Source of the DNA: Agaricus subrufescens
Lineage: Eukaryota; Basidiomycota; Agaricomycetes; Agaricales; Agaricaceae
Reading direction: 5' to 3'
Length of the DNA: 64,000 bases
NCBI GenBank assembly: GCA_029945375.1
Contig: CM057057.1
Location: 5,146,001 to 5,210,000, forward strand
Part shown: positions 33,277 to 43,148 of the stretch, in pieces
Layout: every line of letters begins with the position of its first letter
How positions within the stretch are numbered: position 1 is the first letter of the stretch
Notes under the pieces: model-generated
Databases searched by the model: none
Seen by the model: the letters and a program-made list of their open reading frames with translations, nothing else
Told to the model about the DNA's origin: nothing
Translations under genes and position numbers: made by a program

Positions 33277-33681
33277 CTACTGTTGCTGATTGTTTTCTTC
33301 TGCCGGTGCTTCCCATCCATTTCCCCATGTTCCATTTGCGGCCCATCCGTGGGCATTCGGGTTTATCTCCTCGGTGAGATCTTTCAATTCGTCTTCCATC
33401 ATCTGCAACTTCCTTATGATCTTTTTGATCAACTGCCTCTCCTTCCTCATGACCTTCACCATGTGATCCTTTTCCTCTTCATTCGCCGGGTTTACTCCTT
33501 TCGGGCGGTCGTAGATGAGTGGGACATAGGTGTGTGCGTAACGGTTGTCCACGTCCGTTACTGCGCTGTAGATTTCAATGAGCTCTCGTTTGGCGGAGCT
33601 CCGGAAAGAGTCGATGATGAGGTTGTGGTAGGCCTCTTGTTCGGGGGTGGTGAGGGTTTCGGCGGTGTTCTGGGTACTCAT
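33277..33681 (-). CDS. Inner Gypsy ORF3, small accessory protein of unknown function
   Basis: 134 aa from the ATG at 33679-33681 (MSTQNTAETLTTPEQEAYHN); an upstream GTG at 33750 overlapping the pol stop is possible but not needed. Contains FRSSAKRELIEIYSAVTDVD, YAHTYVPLIYD, a charged coiled-coil-like stretch HMVKVMRKERQLIKKIIRKL, MMEDELKDLTEEINP and a Gly/Trp-rich tail GWAANGTWGNGWEAPAEENN. No domain recognised. A copy with one stop is at 39196-39600 in the outer element; conservation of the frame in both copies supports that it was coding. It lies 65 bp after the pol stop. Confidence 0.6.
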   Translation of the reverse strand: MSTQNTAETLTTPEQEAYHNLIIDSFRSSAKRELIEIYSAVTDVDNRYAHTYVPLIYDRPKGVNPANEEEKDHMVKVMRKERQLIKKIIRKLQMMEDELKDLTEEINPNAHGWAANGTWGNGWEAPAEENNQQQ

Positions 33682-33746
33682 GATGTCTTCTTCGAACCAA
33701 TAGACGATGCTATGCCGGTGGTAATGTGGTTGGTTTCCTTTTATAT

Positions 33747-36700
33747 TCACAGGAGGTTGTTGAGTTTTCTATATTCGGATAGGAGTTCTTGTGCGTTCTC
33801 AAGGTCGGCTGCGGATTGCCACGTATCCTCGGAGTTGTCATATCCTTTCCAGTGTACCAGGTATTGAGTTCCTCGGCCTTTCTTCCTATGTCCACGGATT
33901 TCTTCTACTTCGTATTCTTCTTCGTTGTTAATAATATCTGGGGGGGGTGGAGGTGGAGCCTTTTGACAGTTAAACTCGGGTTCGTTGAATTTGGTGAGGA
34001 GAGAGGAATGGAAGACGTCGTGTATGGCCCAGGTTTCAGGTAATTTTAGACGGAAAGAGGTTTCTCCAATGGGTTCCAGAATTTCAAAGGGTCCGTACCG
34101 TTTGTTGTCGAATTTTCCAGAGGGGCGGTTTGATCGTATGTTAGTTGCTTCCAGGAAAACTAGATCTCCTTTCGATAAGGGACTTTTCTGCCGTTTCAGA
34201 TTACTGCGTTCGGACATAGTGGAGTTATATTCTTCTAGGGCTGCTCGTGCTTCGTTTCGGGTCTTTTCTAGTTCCGCGGTGAAGTCGTTGGCCAAGGGGT
34301 TATCCGAGTTAACGGTTAGGTTTCCCTTCCATGGGTGGATGCCGTAAGTGAGGAAGAATGGGGTTTGCTTGGTTGCAGCGTGGGTTTTGTCGTTGTATTG
34401 GAATTCCGCGGTGGGGAGCCATTTTGCCCAGTCGTTTTGTTTGTAGTTAACGAAGTTTCGCAGGTAGGATTCGACTTCTTGATTAATCCTCTCCGTTTGG
34501 CCATCGGTTTGGGGGTGATAGGCGGTAGACAGATTTCTTTCGATTCCTAGGGCGGAGCATAATTCTTTCATGAATTTGGAGGCGAACTGGGGGCCTCTGT
34601 CACTAATGATGCGTTTGGGTATTCCGTGTATGCGCCAGATGTCTTTTTTGTAGATCTCGGCCAGTTGTCTTGACGTGAGGGCAGTTTCTGTGGGAATGAG
34701 GTGGATCATTTTGGAGAAGCGGTCGACAATTACGAGTATGGCGTCGTGGTCCTCGGATCTAGGTAGAGGACCAATCATATCTATGGATATTTCCTGCCAA
34801 GGTGCTTCGGGGATGGGTAGGGGTTTGAGGGGTGTGTGGCCGGGTTGTCGATTGATCTTGTTTTTCTGGCATTCGGTACATCCTTTTACGAATCTTTTGA
34901 CATCCGTCTTGATCGTGGGCCACCAGAAGGTTCGTTTCACAAGTTCGAGCATGCAGTAGGACCCAGGGTGTCCAATATCAGGTGGGTCGTGGTGGTCCGA
35001 AAGTATGGCTTCTCGCAGTTTGGGCTCCTCCGGTACGTAGATTTTCCCATTTCGGTAGATAATACCGTTCTCTTCCCAGAATTGGTCAGGCCTCTTGTTC
35101 TTTTCTTGGATGACACGGTTTTCTTGATGTTTAGAATTACTGATTTGTTTCAGGATGTCGGGGTTCGTGGAGATCGAGAAGTTTCGGTTTAGGAGCATGG
35201 TGGTCTCCAGTGAGGTGGGAATTTCAGATAGGGTCCGTAGGATAATACGGTCTTTGAACATCTCGATTTGGGTTTCTTCCTCGGGGTTTTCGTGTCGGAA
35301 GAGTCTGGATAGGATATCGGCCTTGACGTTAGTTTTGCCAGGAATGTGTCGGAGTAAGTAGTCGTATTCTTGGAGCATGAGATACCATCGGGCTTGGCGT
35401 GCATTTAGTTTTTGTGGTTCGCGGAAGTATTTGAGATTTTTGTGGTCGGTCCAGATTTCGAATTGATGTTTGGCGTCTAGTAGGTAGTGTCTCCAGTTCT
35501 TGATTGCTTTGACTATGGCAAGAAGTTCTTTGTCGTAGATTTCGTAGTTCTTTTCCGCATCGGTGAGGGCTTTGGACATGAATGCGATTGGGTGCCATTT
35601 TCCTTCTTGTTCTTGAGATAGGACTGCTCCGATTCCTACGTTGGATGCGTCGGTTTCGAGTCTGAATTTTCCCTCATTGTCTGGTAGGGCTAGGACAGGT
35701 TCATTGGTGATGGCGGTTTTGATGGCTTCGAAGGCGTTTTGTTCCTTGGTGGTCCATTTCCAGGGTTTTGGGGTTTTACCCCCCTTCAAGGCATTGAGCG
35801 GTGCAGCGAGAGTGCTAAAGTCCTGAATAAAACGTCGGTAAAAGTTTGCAAAGCCGATAAATCGTTCGATGTCTTTTACGCAGGTCGGCGTTTTCCAGTT
35901 TCGAACTGATTCGACCTTTTTGGTTTCCATGCTTGCTTGACCGTCGCCTATGACCGTTCCGAGCATCGAGATCTTAGTTGCATTGAACTCGCATTTGGTC
36001 CGTTTGAAGCATAGGTTGTTTTCGTCTGCAATTTTTAGGAATCGTAATGTTCGTTCTTCCAGTTCGGGGATAGAGTCGGCAGGAATAGCGAAGTCGTCAA
36101 TGTAGTTGACTAGTGAACCGTCCTGGATCATTTCTCTGAAGATGGTGGTCATCCAGCGAGAGAAGGTGGCTGGCGAGTTGCACATTCCAAAGAACATGAC
36201 CATTGGTTCGAAAAGTCCTCTGTTGGTGAGGATGGCACCTTTCCATTCGTCTCCTTCCTTGATTCGTACGTTGTTGTAACCCCAGATGATGTCCAGTTTG
36301 TTGAAGTACTTGGCGTGTTTCAATTTCCTGATGACTTCGCTGATTAGAGGTAAGGGGGTTTTGTCTTTTATGGTAACCATGTTGAGTTTGCGATAATCCT
36401 GACACAATCTTAGTGAACCGTCTTTTTTGGGTACAAAGAAACATGGGGCTGCGTAGGGACTTTTGGACGGTCGGATGCGTTTGGTGGCGAGGTTTTCGTC
36501 CAGGAATTTGTTGAGTTCGATTTCCTCTTTCGGAGTCATTTCGTAAACCTTTGCGTCGATCTCGTTAGGGGCGTCTGGTAGTAGGTTGACCTCGTGATCC
36601 CATTGGGTTCGTTTTGGTAGTTTGTCAAAATTCTTTTTGTTGAAGAGGTGGGTGTACGGTCTCATGTACTCCGGTAGGTCGAGGGGGTTGGTCGGGTCGG

Positions 36701-37202
36701 GTTCTTTTTCCTCTTCGAAATCTTCCCATTTGGTTTGGAGGCGTCGTAGGTGTTCCGGTAGTGAGAAGTTGGTGTGTTTGACCGAGCACTCGGGTGGGCA
36801 TCTTGAGAAGGTTACAGTTCCTCGGTTCCAGTCGATTTCCGGGTTATGTTTGGTTAACCAGTCGTGTCCAATAAAAATATCCACCGAGTCTAGTTCGGCT
36901 ACTACTGCGTCGATGGTTTCTTGGTGTCCTTCTATGTTTAGGTCCAGGTTAACGAATTTGGTGATGGGTTCTTTTCCACTTGGGGTTCCGTCAGCATTGG
37001 TTGCTTGGATGGGGTGGTCGAGTTTATGGGTGGGAATCTTCTGTTTATAGACAGTTCGTTTGTCGATGCAAGTATGGGTGCAACCAGAGTCAAGCATGGT
37101 TTTGGCTTGGAAAGTTTCTCCATTAGGTTTGGTGATTTCGGGTTTGAGTATTAACTCCTGCACTCCTAGTCGTTTCTGAGGGCAAACATATCGATTTCTC
37201 AT
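33747..37202 (-). CDS. pol: Inner Gypsy pol polyprotein with chromodomain
   Basis: 1151 aa, no stop. Order: aspartic protease with DSG at residues 38-40 and IGHDWL; reverse transcriptase (about 225-430) with LDIIWGYNNVRI, FFGMCNSPATF and the catalytic YIDD at 367-370; RNase H with ETDASNVGIGAVLSQ near 516-530 and LLAIVKAIKNWRHYL; integrase with HH..CC zinc finger (GHPGSYCMLELVKRTFWWP, CTECQKNK) and DDE residues in SIDMIGPLP, IISDRGPQF and the glutamate of TERINQEVESY; chromodomain at the end (YLVHWKGYDNSEDTWQSA). The chromodomain places it with Ty3/Gypsy chromoviruses, which target histone-marked chromatin. The ATG at 37200-37202 overlaps the stop of a 5-codon ORF. gag is in another frame 32 bp upstream, so no simple frameshift site links them. 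Confidence 0.95.
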   Translation of the reverse strand: MRNRYVCPQKRLGVQELILKPEITKPNGETFQAKTMLDSGCTHTCIDKRTVYKQKIPTHKLDHPIQATNADGTPSGKEPITKFVNLDLNIEGHQETIDAVVAELDSVDIFIGHDWLTKHNPEIDWNRGTVTFSRCPPECSVKHTNFSLPEHLRRLQTKWEDFEEEKEPDPTNPLDLPEYMRPYTHLFNKKNFDKLPKRTQWDHEVNLLPDAPNEIDAKVYEMTPKEEIELNKFLDENLATKRIRPSKSPYAAPCFFVPKKDGSLRLCQDYRKLNMVTIKDKTPLPLISEVIRKLKHAKYFNKLDIIWGYNNVRIKEGDEWKGAILTNRGLFEPMVMFFGMCNSPATFSRWMTTIFREMIQDGSLVNYIDDFAIPADSIPELEERTLRFLKIADENNLCFKRTKCEFNATKISMLGTVIGDGQASMETKKVESVRNWKTPTCVKDIERFIGFANFYRRFIQDFSTLAAPLNALKGGKTPKPWKWTTKEQNAFEAIKTAITNEPVLALPDNEGKFRLETDASNVGIGAVLSQEQEGKWHPIAFMSKALTDAEKNYEIYDKELLAIVKAIKNWRHYLLDAKHQFEIWTDHKNLKYFREPQKLNARQARWYLMLQEYDYLLRHIPGKTNVKADILSRLFRHENPEEETQIEMFKDRIILRTLSEIPTSLETTMLLNRNFSISTNPDILKQISNSKHQENRVIQEKNKRPDQFWEENGIIYRNGKIYVPEEPKLREAILSDHHDPPDIGHPGSYCMLELVKRTFWWPTIKTDVKRFVKGCTECQKNKINRQPGHTPLKPLPIPEAPWQEISIDMIGPLPRSEDHDAILVIVDRFSKMIHLIPTETALTSRQLAEIYKKDIWRIHGIPKRIISDRGPQFASKFMKELCSALGIERNLSTAYHPQTDGQTERINQEVESYLRNFVNYKQNDWAKWLPTAEFQYNDKTHAATKQTPFFLTYGIHPWKGNLTVNSDNPLANDFTAELEKTRNEARAALEEYNSTMSERSNLKRQKSPLSKGDLVFLEATNIRSNRPSGKFDNKRYGPFEILEPIGETSFRLKLPETWAIHDVFHSSLLTKFNEPEFNCQKAPPPPPPDIINNEEEYEVEEIRGHRKKGRGTQYLVHWKGYDNSEDTWQSAADLENAQELLSEYRKLNNLL

Positions 37203-37216
37203 ACGGCTAGATACAT
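37199..37216 (-). other. Five-codon mini-ORF overlapping the pol start
   Basis: Minus strand reads ATG TAT CTA GCC GTA TGA; its stop shares ATGA with the pol ATG. It sits 18 bp after the gag stop (TAG at about 37235). Such stop-start overlap can allow ribosome re-initiation. The outer element has the same mini-ORF with the pol ATG changed to ATA. Confidence 0.5.
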
Positions 37217-37234
37217 TGGTTCACGAGTTCGTGC

Positions 37235-38365
37235 CTACTCCGAACCTTTGGGAAAATCCTGTTGGGTTTCTTCGGCAGTCCCTTCTTCTCCGGTGGTGAT
37301 GGCACGAATCTTGGTTTGTTTCTTGGGGCTTCGGCAGACTTTGGCGATGTGGCCCGGTTTGCCACAATTATAGCATTCGATGTTGGATCTAAATCCTTGG
37401 CTTCGGCATTCCTTCTTTATGTGGCCAAATTTGCCGCATTTGAGGCATTTGGGTTTGCCGTTAGCATCCCATTCCAGCTTCCTGGCTCCAATTTCCATGG
37501 GTTGTCCGTTTCCTCCGTAGGTTACTCCGGTAGCGGTGCGGTGGTCGTTTCGTCGTCTTTCTGTGTCCTCCCATCCTTTCCCAACCGATCCGATGGCAGT
37601 GATCCATCCCTTGAGAGAGGTGGGAATGGCGTTCGGGGGGTAACCCAAAATGGTGTGGATTACATCTGATCTGGTATGTTGTTTCAGGAGGTAGAGCGCG
37701 TGGTCTTCGCTAGATTTGGATTGGTGGACGAGGGCGGTAAATTTGACAAGGAAGTCGTTGGTGTGAAGGTTTCCTTGTTTAAAAGATTCGATCTTATCCT
37801 TAGCGATCTGCTGCTCGTTCCTGGGGGAAAAGGCGTCCACGATTTCTTCGGCAAAAACTTTCCAATCTGCGGTGTCATCTCCTTTGATGATCTTATTCTC
37901 CCATTGTTTGGTGAACCATCCTGGGATTTCTCCTCTCAGGCGGTTGGTGACAAGGAGTATCTTCGAATCTGCATCTTCGTATTTGCTAAACTTGAGGAAA
38001 ATTTCCATTCCTCTCCACCAGTCGTTAAACTTGTTCCTTTCTCCATGGAAAAATCCTGGTTCCATGACATCCTTGTGGTTGATTGCATTGGTAAATTTGG
38101 TCTCGGTGTTATTGGTCGCCATTTCTCTCAGTTCTAGTTCTTCGAGTTCTTTTGCTAGTCGGTTTAGGTCTTCGTCAAGTGGTGTGTTCTTCGGTATTTG
38201 TTCTGGGTCTGGTTCTTCTGGTTCCTGTTCGTCGTTTTCCGATGGGGGTTCTGTTTCTTGGTCTTCCTCGTGTCTGAGGACTTCAAATCTGTTTCCGTTT
38301 CGGTGTCCTTCGAAGAAAACTGTTTCAAAATCGATTCCGAATAGTTCTGAGTCGTCTGTGCTCAT
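37235..38365 (-). CDS. gag: Inner Gypsy gag
   Basis: 376 aa, starting MSTDDSELFGIDFETVFFEG. An acidic N-terminal part (about 25-75) is followed by a capsid-like region: FFHGERNKFNDWWRGMEIFL, LRGEIPGWFTKQW, FAEEIVDAFSPRNEQQ, DFLVKFTALVHQS. The nucleocapsid has two CCHC zinc knuckles: CLKCGKFGHIKKEC and CYNCGKPGHIAKVC. The basic PKKQTK end precedes the stop. Complete in length and without stops, so it could still assemble particles. A copy with in-frame stops at the first and second knuckles is in the outer element. Confidence 0.93.
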   Translation of the reverse strand: MSTDDSELFGIDFETVFFEGHRNGNRFEVLRHEEDQETEPPSENDEQEPEEPDPEQIPKNTPLDEDLNRLAKELEELELREMATNNTETKFTNAINHKDVMEPGFFHGERNKFNDWWRGMEIFLKFSKYEDADSKILLVTNRLRGEIPGWFTKQWENKIIKGDDTADWKVFAEEIVDAFSPRNEQQIAKDKIESFKQGNLHTNDFLVKFTALVHQSKSSEDHALYLLKQHTRSDVIHTILGYPPNAIPTSLKGWITAIGSVGKGWEDTERRRNDHRTATGVTYGGNGQPMEIGARKLEWDANGKPKCLKCGKFGHIKKECRSQGFRSNIECYNCGKPGHIAKVCRSPKKQTKIRAITTGEEGTAEETQQDFPKGSE

Positions 38366-38430
38366 ATACTGAGCTTGTCGCGGTTTCCTGCCTCAGTGAC
38401 TAGAGGTCTTTCTGCAAGGTGAGCTTTACG

Positions 38431-38442
38431 ACGCTTTACCAA
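38431..38442 (-). promoter_or_regulatory. Putative self-primer binding site, inner Gypsy
   Basis: Sense strand TTGGTAAAGCGT, two bases after the 5' LTR. The same element's LTR contains its exact complement (sense ACGCTTTACCAA at 38519-38530), as in Tf1-type self-priming. No better match to a tRNA 3' end was noticed. Confidence 0.55.
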
Positions 38443-38443
38443 A

Positions 38444-38731
38444 TGTTACGACCTTATAGCGATTAGCTCAGGTTGCAACTTAGGCAAAGACTTGAGAGCG
38501 ATAAGGGAATATAGTGAGTTGGTAAAGCGTAAGGAAATACAGAGTATAACTATGCTACTTATAGAGGAGTCGACTACCTAATAATAGAAATAGAAAGTGG
38601 GCTGAGTAAGTATGCCCGAGGTGTCTGACTAACAATGAGAACAAGTACACGAGATAGGCAAGGAAACACATGGGGTAGGTTATAGCACATGGACCTGGGT
38701 CAGGGGACAGTAGCGAAAATAGATTGTAACA
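38444..38731 (-). repeat. 5' LTR of the inner Gypsy element
   Basis: 288 bp, TGTTACGACC..TTGTAACA on plus, followed by the target duplicate AGTGA (38732-38736). Confidence 0.9.
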
Positions 38732-39070
38732 AGTGACAGGCGATGGAATGGGCATTGAATTCGATATGGGTGGCGGTTATCTTGGCAATTTTGGTGAGGA
38801 GTTTGTTAAAATGGTCTCCTACAATTCCTTCATCTCCTCCACAGGAGTCTAATAAGGGGCGATTACTCCTCCCGCAATGTTCTGGGTGTTGTTGTTCATT
38901 TGGATAATTGAGGCACTGATCTCTCAGAGTTGTGCCATGGCATGCAGGATCCTGAGGAGGTAGCGGCGTTGGGCGATGGTGGAGTGTCGTCGCTGGATAT
39001 AATTGATGTGGATGGATTTGTCTACGGGGATGGCAATGGAGCACATAGTCGGGTTGGTGTTGGGGTTCAT
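38732..39070 (-). pseudogene. Outer Gypsy ORF4, 5' part
   Basis: The ATG at 39068-39070 opens a frame equivalent to the inner ORF4 start (NYIQRRHSTIAQRRYLLRIL, HAMAQL, HIEFNAHSIACH). It contains several stops and a shifted stretch (for example TGA after MAQL), then is cut by the inner element after IACH. Confidence 0.65.
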
Positions 39071-39195
39071 GTTAGCTAGGAGTTCAAGCAGGGGAGCATA
39101 CTGAGTAGTTAGCGCAATGTTGGGCAGGTTTGAGTGAAGGAAAGCGAAAAATGGTTTGATTTTTATATAACTTCCTCCTTCCTATTAGGCAACTC

Positions 39196-39600
39196 TTACT
39201 GTTGCTGGTTGTTTTCTTCAGCCGGTGCTTCCCATCCATCTCCCCATGTTCCATTTGTGGCCCATCCATGGGCATTCGGGTTAATCTCCTCGGTGAGATC
39301 TTTCAGTTTGTCCTCCATCAACTGCAACTTCCTCATGATCTTTCTGATCATCTGTCTCTCCTTCCTCATGACCTTCACCATGTGCTCCTTTTCTTCTTCG
39401 TTTGGGGCGTTTACCCCTTTTGGTCAGTCGTAGATGAGTGGGACATAGGTGTGGGCGTATCTGTTGTCTACATCCATTACGGCACTGTAGATTTTGATGA
39501 GCTCTCGCTTGGCGGAGCTCCGGAAAGAGTCGATGATGAGGTTGTGGTAGGCCTCTTGTTCGGTGGTGGTGAGGGTTTCGGTGGTGTTTTGGGTGCTCAT
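39196..39600 (-). pseudogene. Outer Gypsy ORF3, one in-frame stop
   Basis: Same protein as the inner ORF3 (MSTQNTTETLTTTEQEAYHN, YAHTYVPLIYD, then TGA near 39424, then PKGVNAPNEEEKEHMVKVMR and the Gly/Trp tail). The single CGA-to-TGA type stop is typical of CpG decay. Confidence 0.7.
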
Positions 39601-39664
39601 GATGTCTTCTTCGAACCAATAGACAATGCTATACCAGTAGTTGTGTGGTGGCTTTCCTTTTATA

Positions 39665-42600
39665 TCATGAGAGGTTGTTGTGTTTCCTATATTTGGATAG
39701 AATATCTTGTGCGTTCTCAAGGTTGGTTGCCGATTGCCACGTATCCTCGGAGTTATCATATCCTTTCCAATGTACCAGGTATTGAGTTCCTCGGCCTTTC
39801 TTCCTATGTCCACAGATTTCCTCTACTTCGTATTCTTCTTCATTGTTAATAATATCTGGAGGGGGTGGCGGTGGAGTCTTTTGACAGTTGAATTCAGGTT
39901 CGTTGAATTTGGTGAGAAGTGATGAGTGGAAGACGTCATATATAGCCCAAGTTTTGGGTAATTTTAGACGGAACGAAGTTTCTCCAATGGGTTCTAGAAT
40001 TTTGAAAGGTCCGTATCGCTTGTTGTCAAATTTTCCTGAAGGGCAGTTTGATCGCACATTTGTCGCTTCTAAGAAGACGAAGTCTCCTTTGGATAAGGGG
40101 TTCTTTTGCCATTTCAGATTTCCACATTCAGACATGGTGAAGTTGTATTCTTCCAATGCTGCTCGTGCTTCGTCTCGGGTTTTTTCCAGTTCCGCAGTGA
40201 ATCCGTTGGCCAGGGGGTTATCCAAGTTAAACGGTTAGGTTTCCTTTCCACAGGTGGATGCCATAGGTGAGGAAGAACAGGGTTTGTTTAGTTGCAGCGT
40301 AGGTTTTGTCATTGTATTGGAATTCCACAGTGGGAAGCCATTTCACCCAATCATTTTGTTTGTAATTGACGAAGTTTCGCAGGTAAGATTCTACTTCTTG
40401 GTTAATCCTTTCAGTTTGGCCGATGGTTTGGGAATGGTAGGCGGTGGATAGATTTCTCTTGATTCCTAGGGCAGAGCATAATTCTTTCATGAATTTGGAG
40501 GCAAACTGAGGTCCTCTGTTGCTAATGATGTGTTTCAGTATTCTGTGTATGCGCCAGATGTCTTTTTTGTAAATTTCGGCTAGATGTTTCAACGTGAGAG
40601 AGGTTTTGGTGGGAATGAGGTGGATCATTTTAGAAAATCGGTCAACAATTACGAGTATGGCGTCATGGTCCTCGGATTTAGGTAGGGGTCCTATCATGTC
40701 TATGGATATTTCTTGCCATGGTGCTTCGGGGATGGGCAGCGGCTTAAGGGGTGTGTGACCGGGCTGTCAGTTTATTTTGTTCTTCTGGCATTCGGTGCAT
40801 CCTTTTACAAATCTTTTGACATCTGTCTTGATCATGGGCCACCAGAAGGTTTGTTTTATAAGATTGAGCATGCGGTAGGACCCTGGATGTCCGATATTGG
40901 GAGTATCATGGTGGTCCAAAAGTATCTCGAAGTTTGGGTTTGTCTGGTACATAGATTTTTCTGTTTCGGTAGGTGATGCCATTCTCTTCCCAGAATTGGT
41001 TGGGTCTTTTGTTTCTTTCCTGAGTGACGCGGTGTTCTTGATGGTGGGAGTTACTGATTTGTTTCAGGGTGTTGGGATCTACGGAGATGGAGAAGTTTCG
41101 ATTTAGGAGCATGGTGGTTTTCAGTGAGGTGGGCATTTCGGATAGAGTTCGTAGGATTATGCGGTCTTTGAACATCTCAATTTGGGTTTCTTCTTTGGGG
41201 GTTTCGTGCTGGAAGAGTCTGGATAGGATGTCGGCCTTGACGTTTGTTTTGCTGGGGATGTGTCGGAGTAAGTAGTTGTATTCTTGGAGCATAAGGTACC
41301 ATCGGGCTTGACGAGCATTCAACTTTTGTGGTTCGCGGAAGTATTTGAGATTTTTGTGGTCGGTCCAGATTTCAAATAGGTGTTTGGTGTCAAGTAGGTA
41401 GTGTCTCCAGTTTTTGATTGCCTTGACTATGGCAAGGAGTTCTTTGTCATAGATTTCGTAGTTCTTTTCTGCGTTGGTAAGGGCTTTGGACATAAAGGCA
41501 ATCGGGTGCCATTTTCCTTCTTGTTCCTGGGATAGGACTGCTCCAATTCCTATGTTAGATGCGTCAGTTTCGAGTCTGAATTTTCCTTCGTTATCTGGCA
41601 GAGCTAGGACAGATTCATTGGTGATGGTGGTCTTGATGGCTTCGAAGGCGTTTTGTTCTTCGGTAGTCCATTTCCAGGGTTTTGGTGTTTTACCTCCCTT
41701 CAAGGCATTGAGCGGCGCAGCGAGAGTGCTAAAGTCCTGGATGAATCGTTGATAGAAGTTTGCGAAACCAATGAACCGTTCGATGTCCTTTACACAGGTC
41801 GGCATTTTCCAGTTTCGAACTGATTTGACCTTTTTGGTCTCCATGCTTGCTTGGCCATCGCCAATGACCGTTCCGAGCATTGAAATTCAGGTCGCATTGA
41901 ATTCACATTTGGTTCGTTTGAAACACAGGTTGTTTTCGTCTGCTATTTTTAGGAAACATAGGGTTCATTCTTCCAGTTCAGTCAAGGAGTCAGCAGGGAT
42001 GGCGAAGTCGTCAATGTAGTTGACTAGTGAACCGTCTTGGATCATTTCTCGTAAGATGGTGGTCATCCAGCGGGAGAAGGTGGCTGGTGAGTTGCACATT
42101 CCAAAGAACATTACCGTTGGTTCGAAGAGTCCGCAATTAGTGAGGATGGCACCTTTCCATTCGTCTCCTTCTTTGATTCGCACATTGTTGTAACCCCAGA
42201 TGATGTTGAGTTTGTTGAAGTATTTGGCGTGTTTTAATTTTCCGATGACTTCACTGATTAAGGGTAGAGGGGTTTTGTCCTTGATAGTGACCATGTTGAG
42301 TTTGTGGTAATCCTGGCATAGCCTCAGCGATCCATCTTTCTTGGGTACAAAGAAACAAGGGGCGGCGTAGGGGCTTTTGGAGGGTCGGATGCGTTTAGTA
42401 GCGAGGTTCTTGTCCAGGAATTTATTGAGTTCGATTTCCTCTTTTGGGGTCATCTCATAGACCTTAGCATCAATTTCATTAGGGGCATCCAGTAGGAGGT
42501 TGACCTCATGGTCCCATTGGGTTCGTTCGGGTAGTTTGTTGAAGTTCTTCTTATTAAAGAGGTGGGTGTAGGGACACATGTAGTTTGGTAGGTCGAGGGG

Positions 42601-43116
42601 GTTCGTGGGGTCAGGTTCCTTTTCTTCTTCGAAGTCTTCCCATTTGGTTTGGAGGTGTTGTAAGTGTTCCGGTAGTGAGAAATTGGTGTGTTTGATTGCG
42701 CATTCAGGTGGGCATCTGGAGAAGGTTACGGTCCCTCGGTTCCAGTCAATTTCCAGGTTATGTTTGATTAACCAATCATGTCCAATAAAGATATCCGCCG
42801 AGTCCAGTTCGGCTACTACTGCGTCGATGTTTTCTTGGTGTCCTTCTATGTTTAGATCCAGGTTAACAAATTTGGTGATAGGTTCTTTTCCACTTGGGGT
42901 TCCATCGGCATTTGTTGCCAGAATGGGGCGATTGAGTTTATGGGTGGGGATCTTTTGTTTGTGAACAGTTCATTTGTCGATGCAGGTATGGGTACATCCA
43001 GAGTCGAGCATTGTTTTGGCTTGGAAAGTTCCTCCGTCGGGTTTGGTGATCTTGGGTTTGAGTATTAACTCCTGCACTCCTAGTCGTTTCTGAGGGCAAA
43101 CATATCGATTTCTTAT
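39665..43116 (-). pseudogene. Outer Gypsy pol, degenerate
   Basis: Collinear with the inner pol from protease to chromodomain (LVHWKGYDNSEDTWQSATNL) but broken by several stops and small changes, for example just before MLGTVIGDG (about 41887), after the integrase zinc finger, and at FLKHRV-type changes near 41950-41970. The start codon position holds ATA (43114-43116). The second catalytic residue of integrase reads IISNRGPQF instead of IISDRGPQF. RT keeps YIDD. It could not supply active integrase. Confidence 0.9.
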
Positions 43117-43148
43117 ACGGCTAGATACATTGGTTCATGAGTTTGTGC

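Larger units (their letters stand above)
31895..38731 (-). mobile_element. Inner Gypsy chromovirus, intact gag and pol
   Basis: 6837 bp, LTRs 31895-32185 and 38444-38731, 5-bp duplication AGTGA at 31890-31894 and 38732-38736. Inserted in ORF4 of another member of the same family. Sense is minus. gag (376 aa) and pol (1151 aa) are complete, ORF3 is open and ORF4 has two stops. With a polypurine GGAGGGTGA before the 3' LTR (32186-32194) and a primer site at 38431-38442, it keeps all cis elements of an LTR retrotransposon. The pair of LTRs differ at roughly 14 positions by eye, so it is not brand new. Confidence 0.93.
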
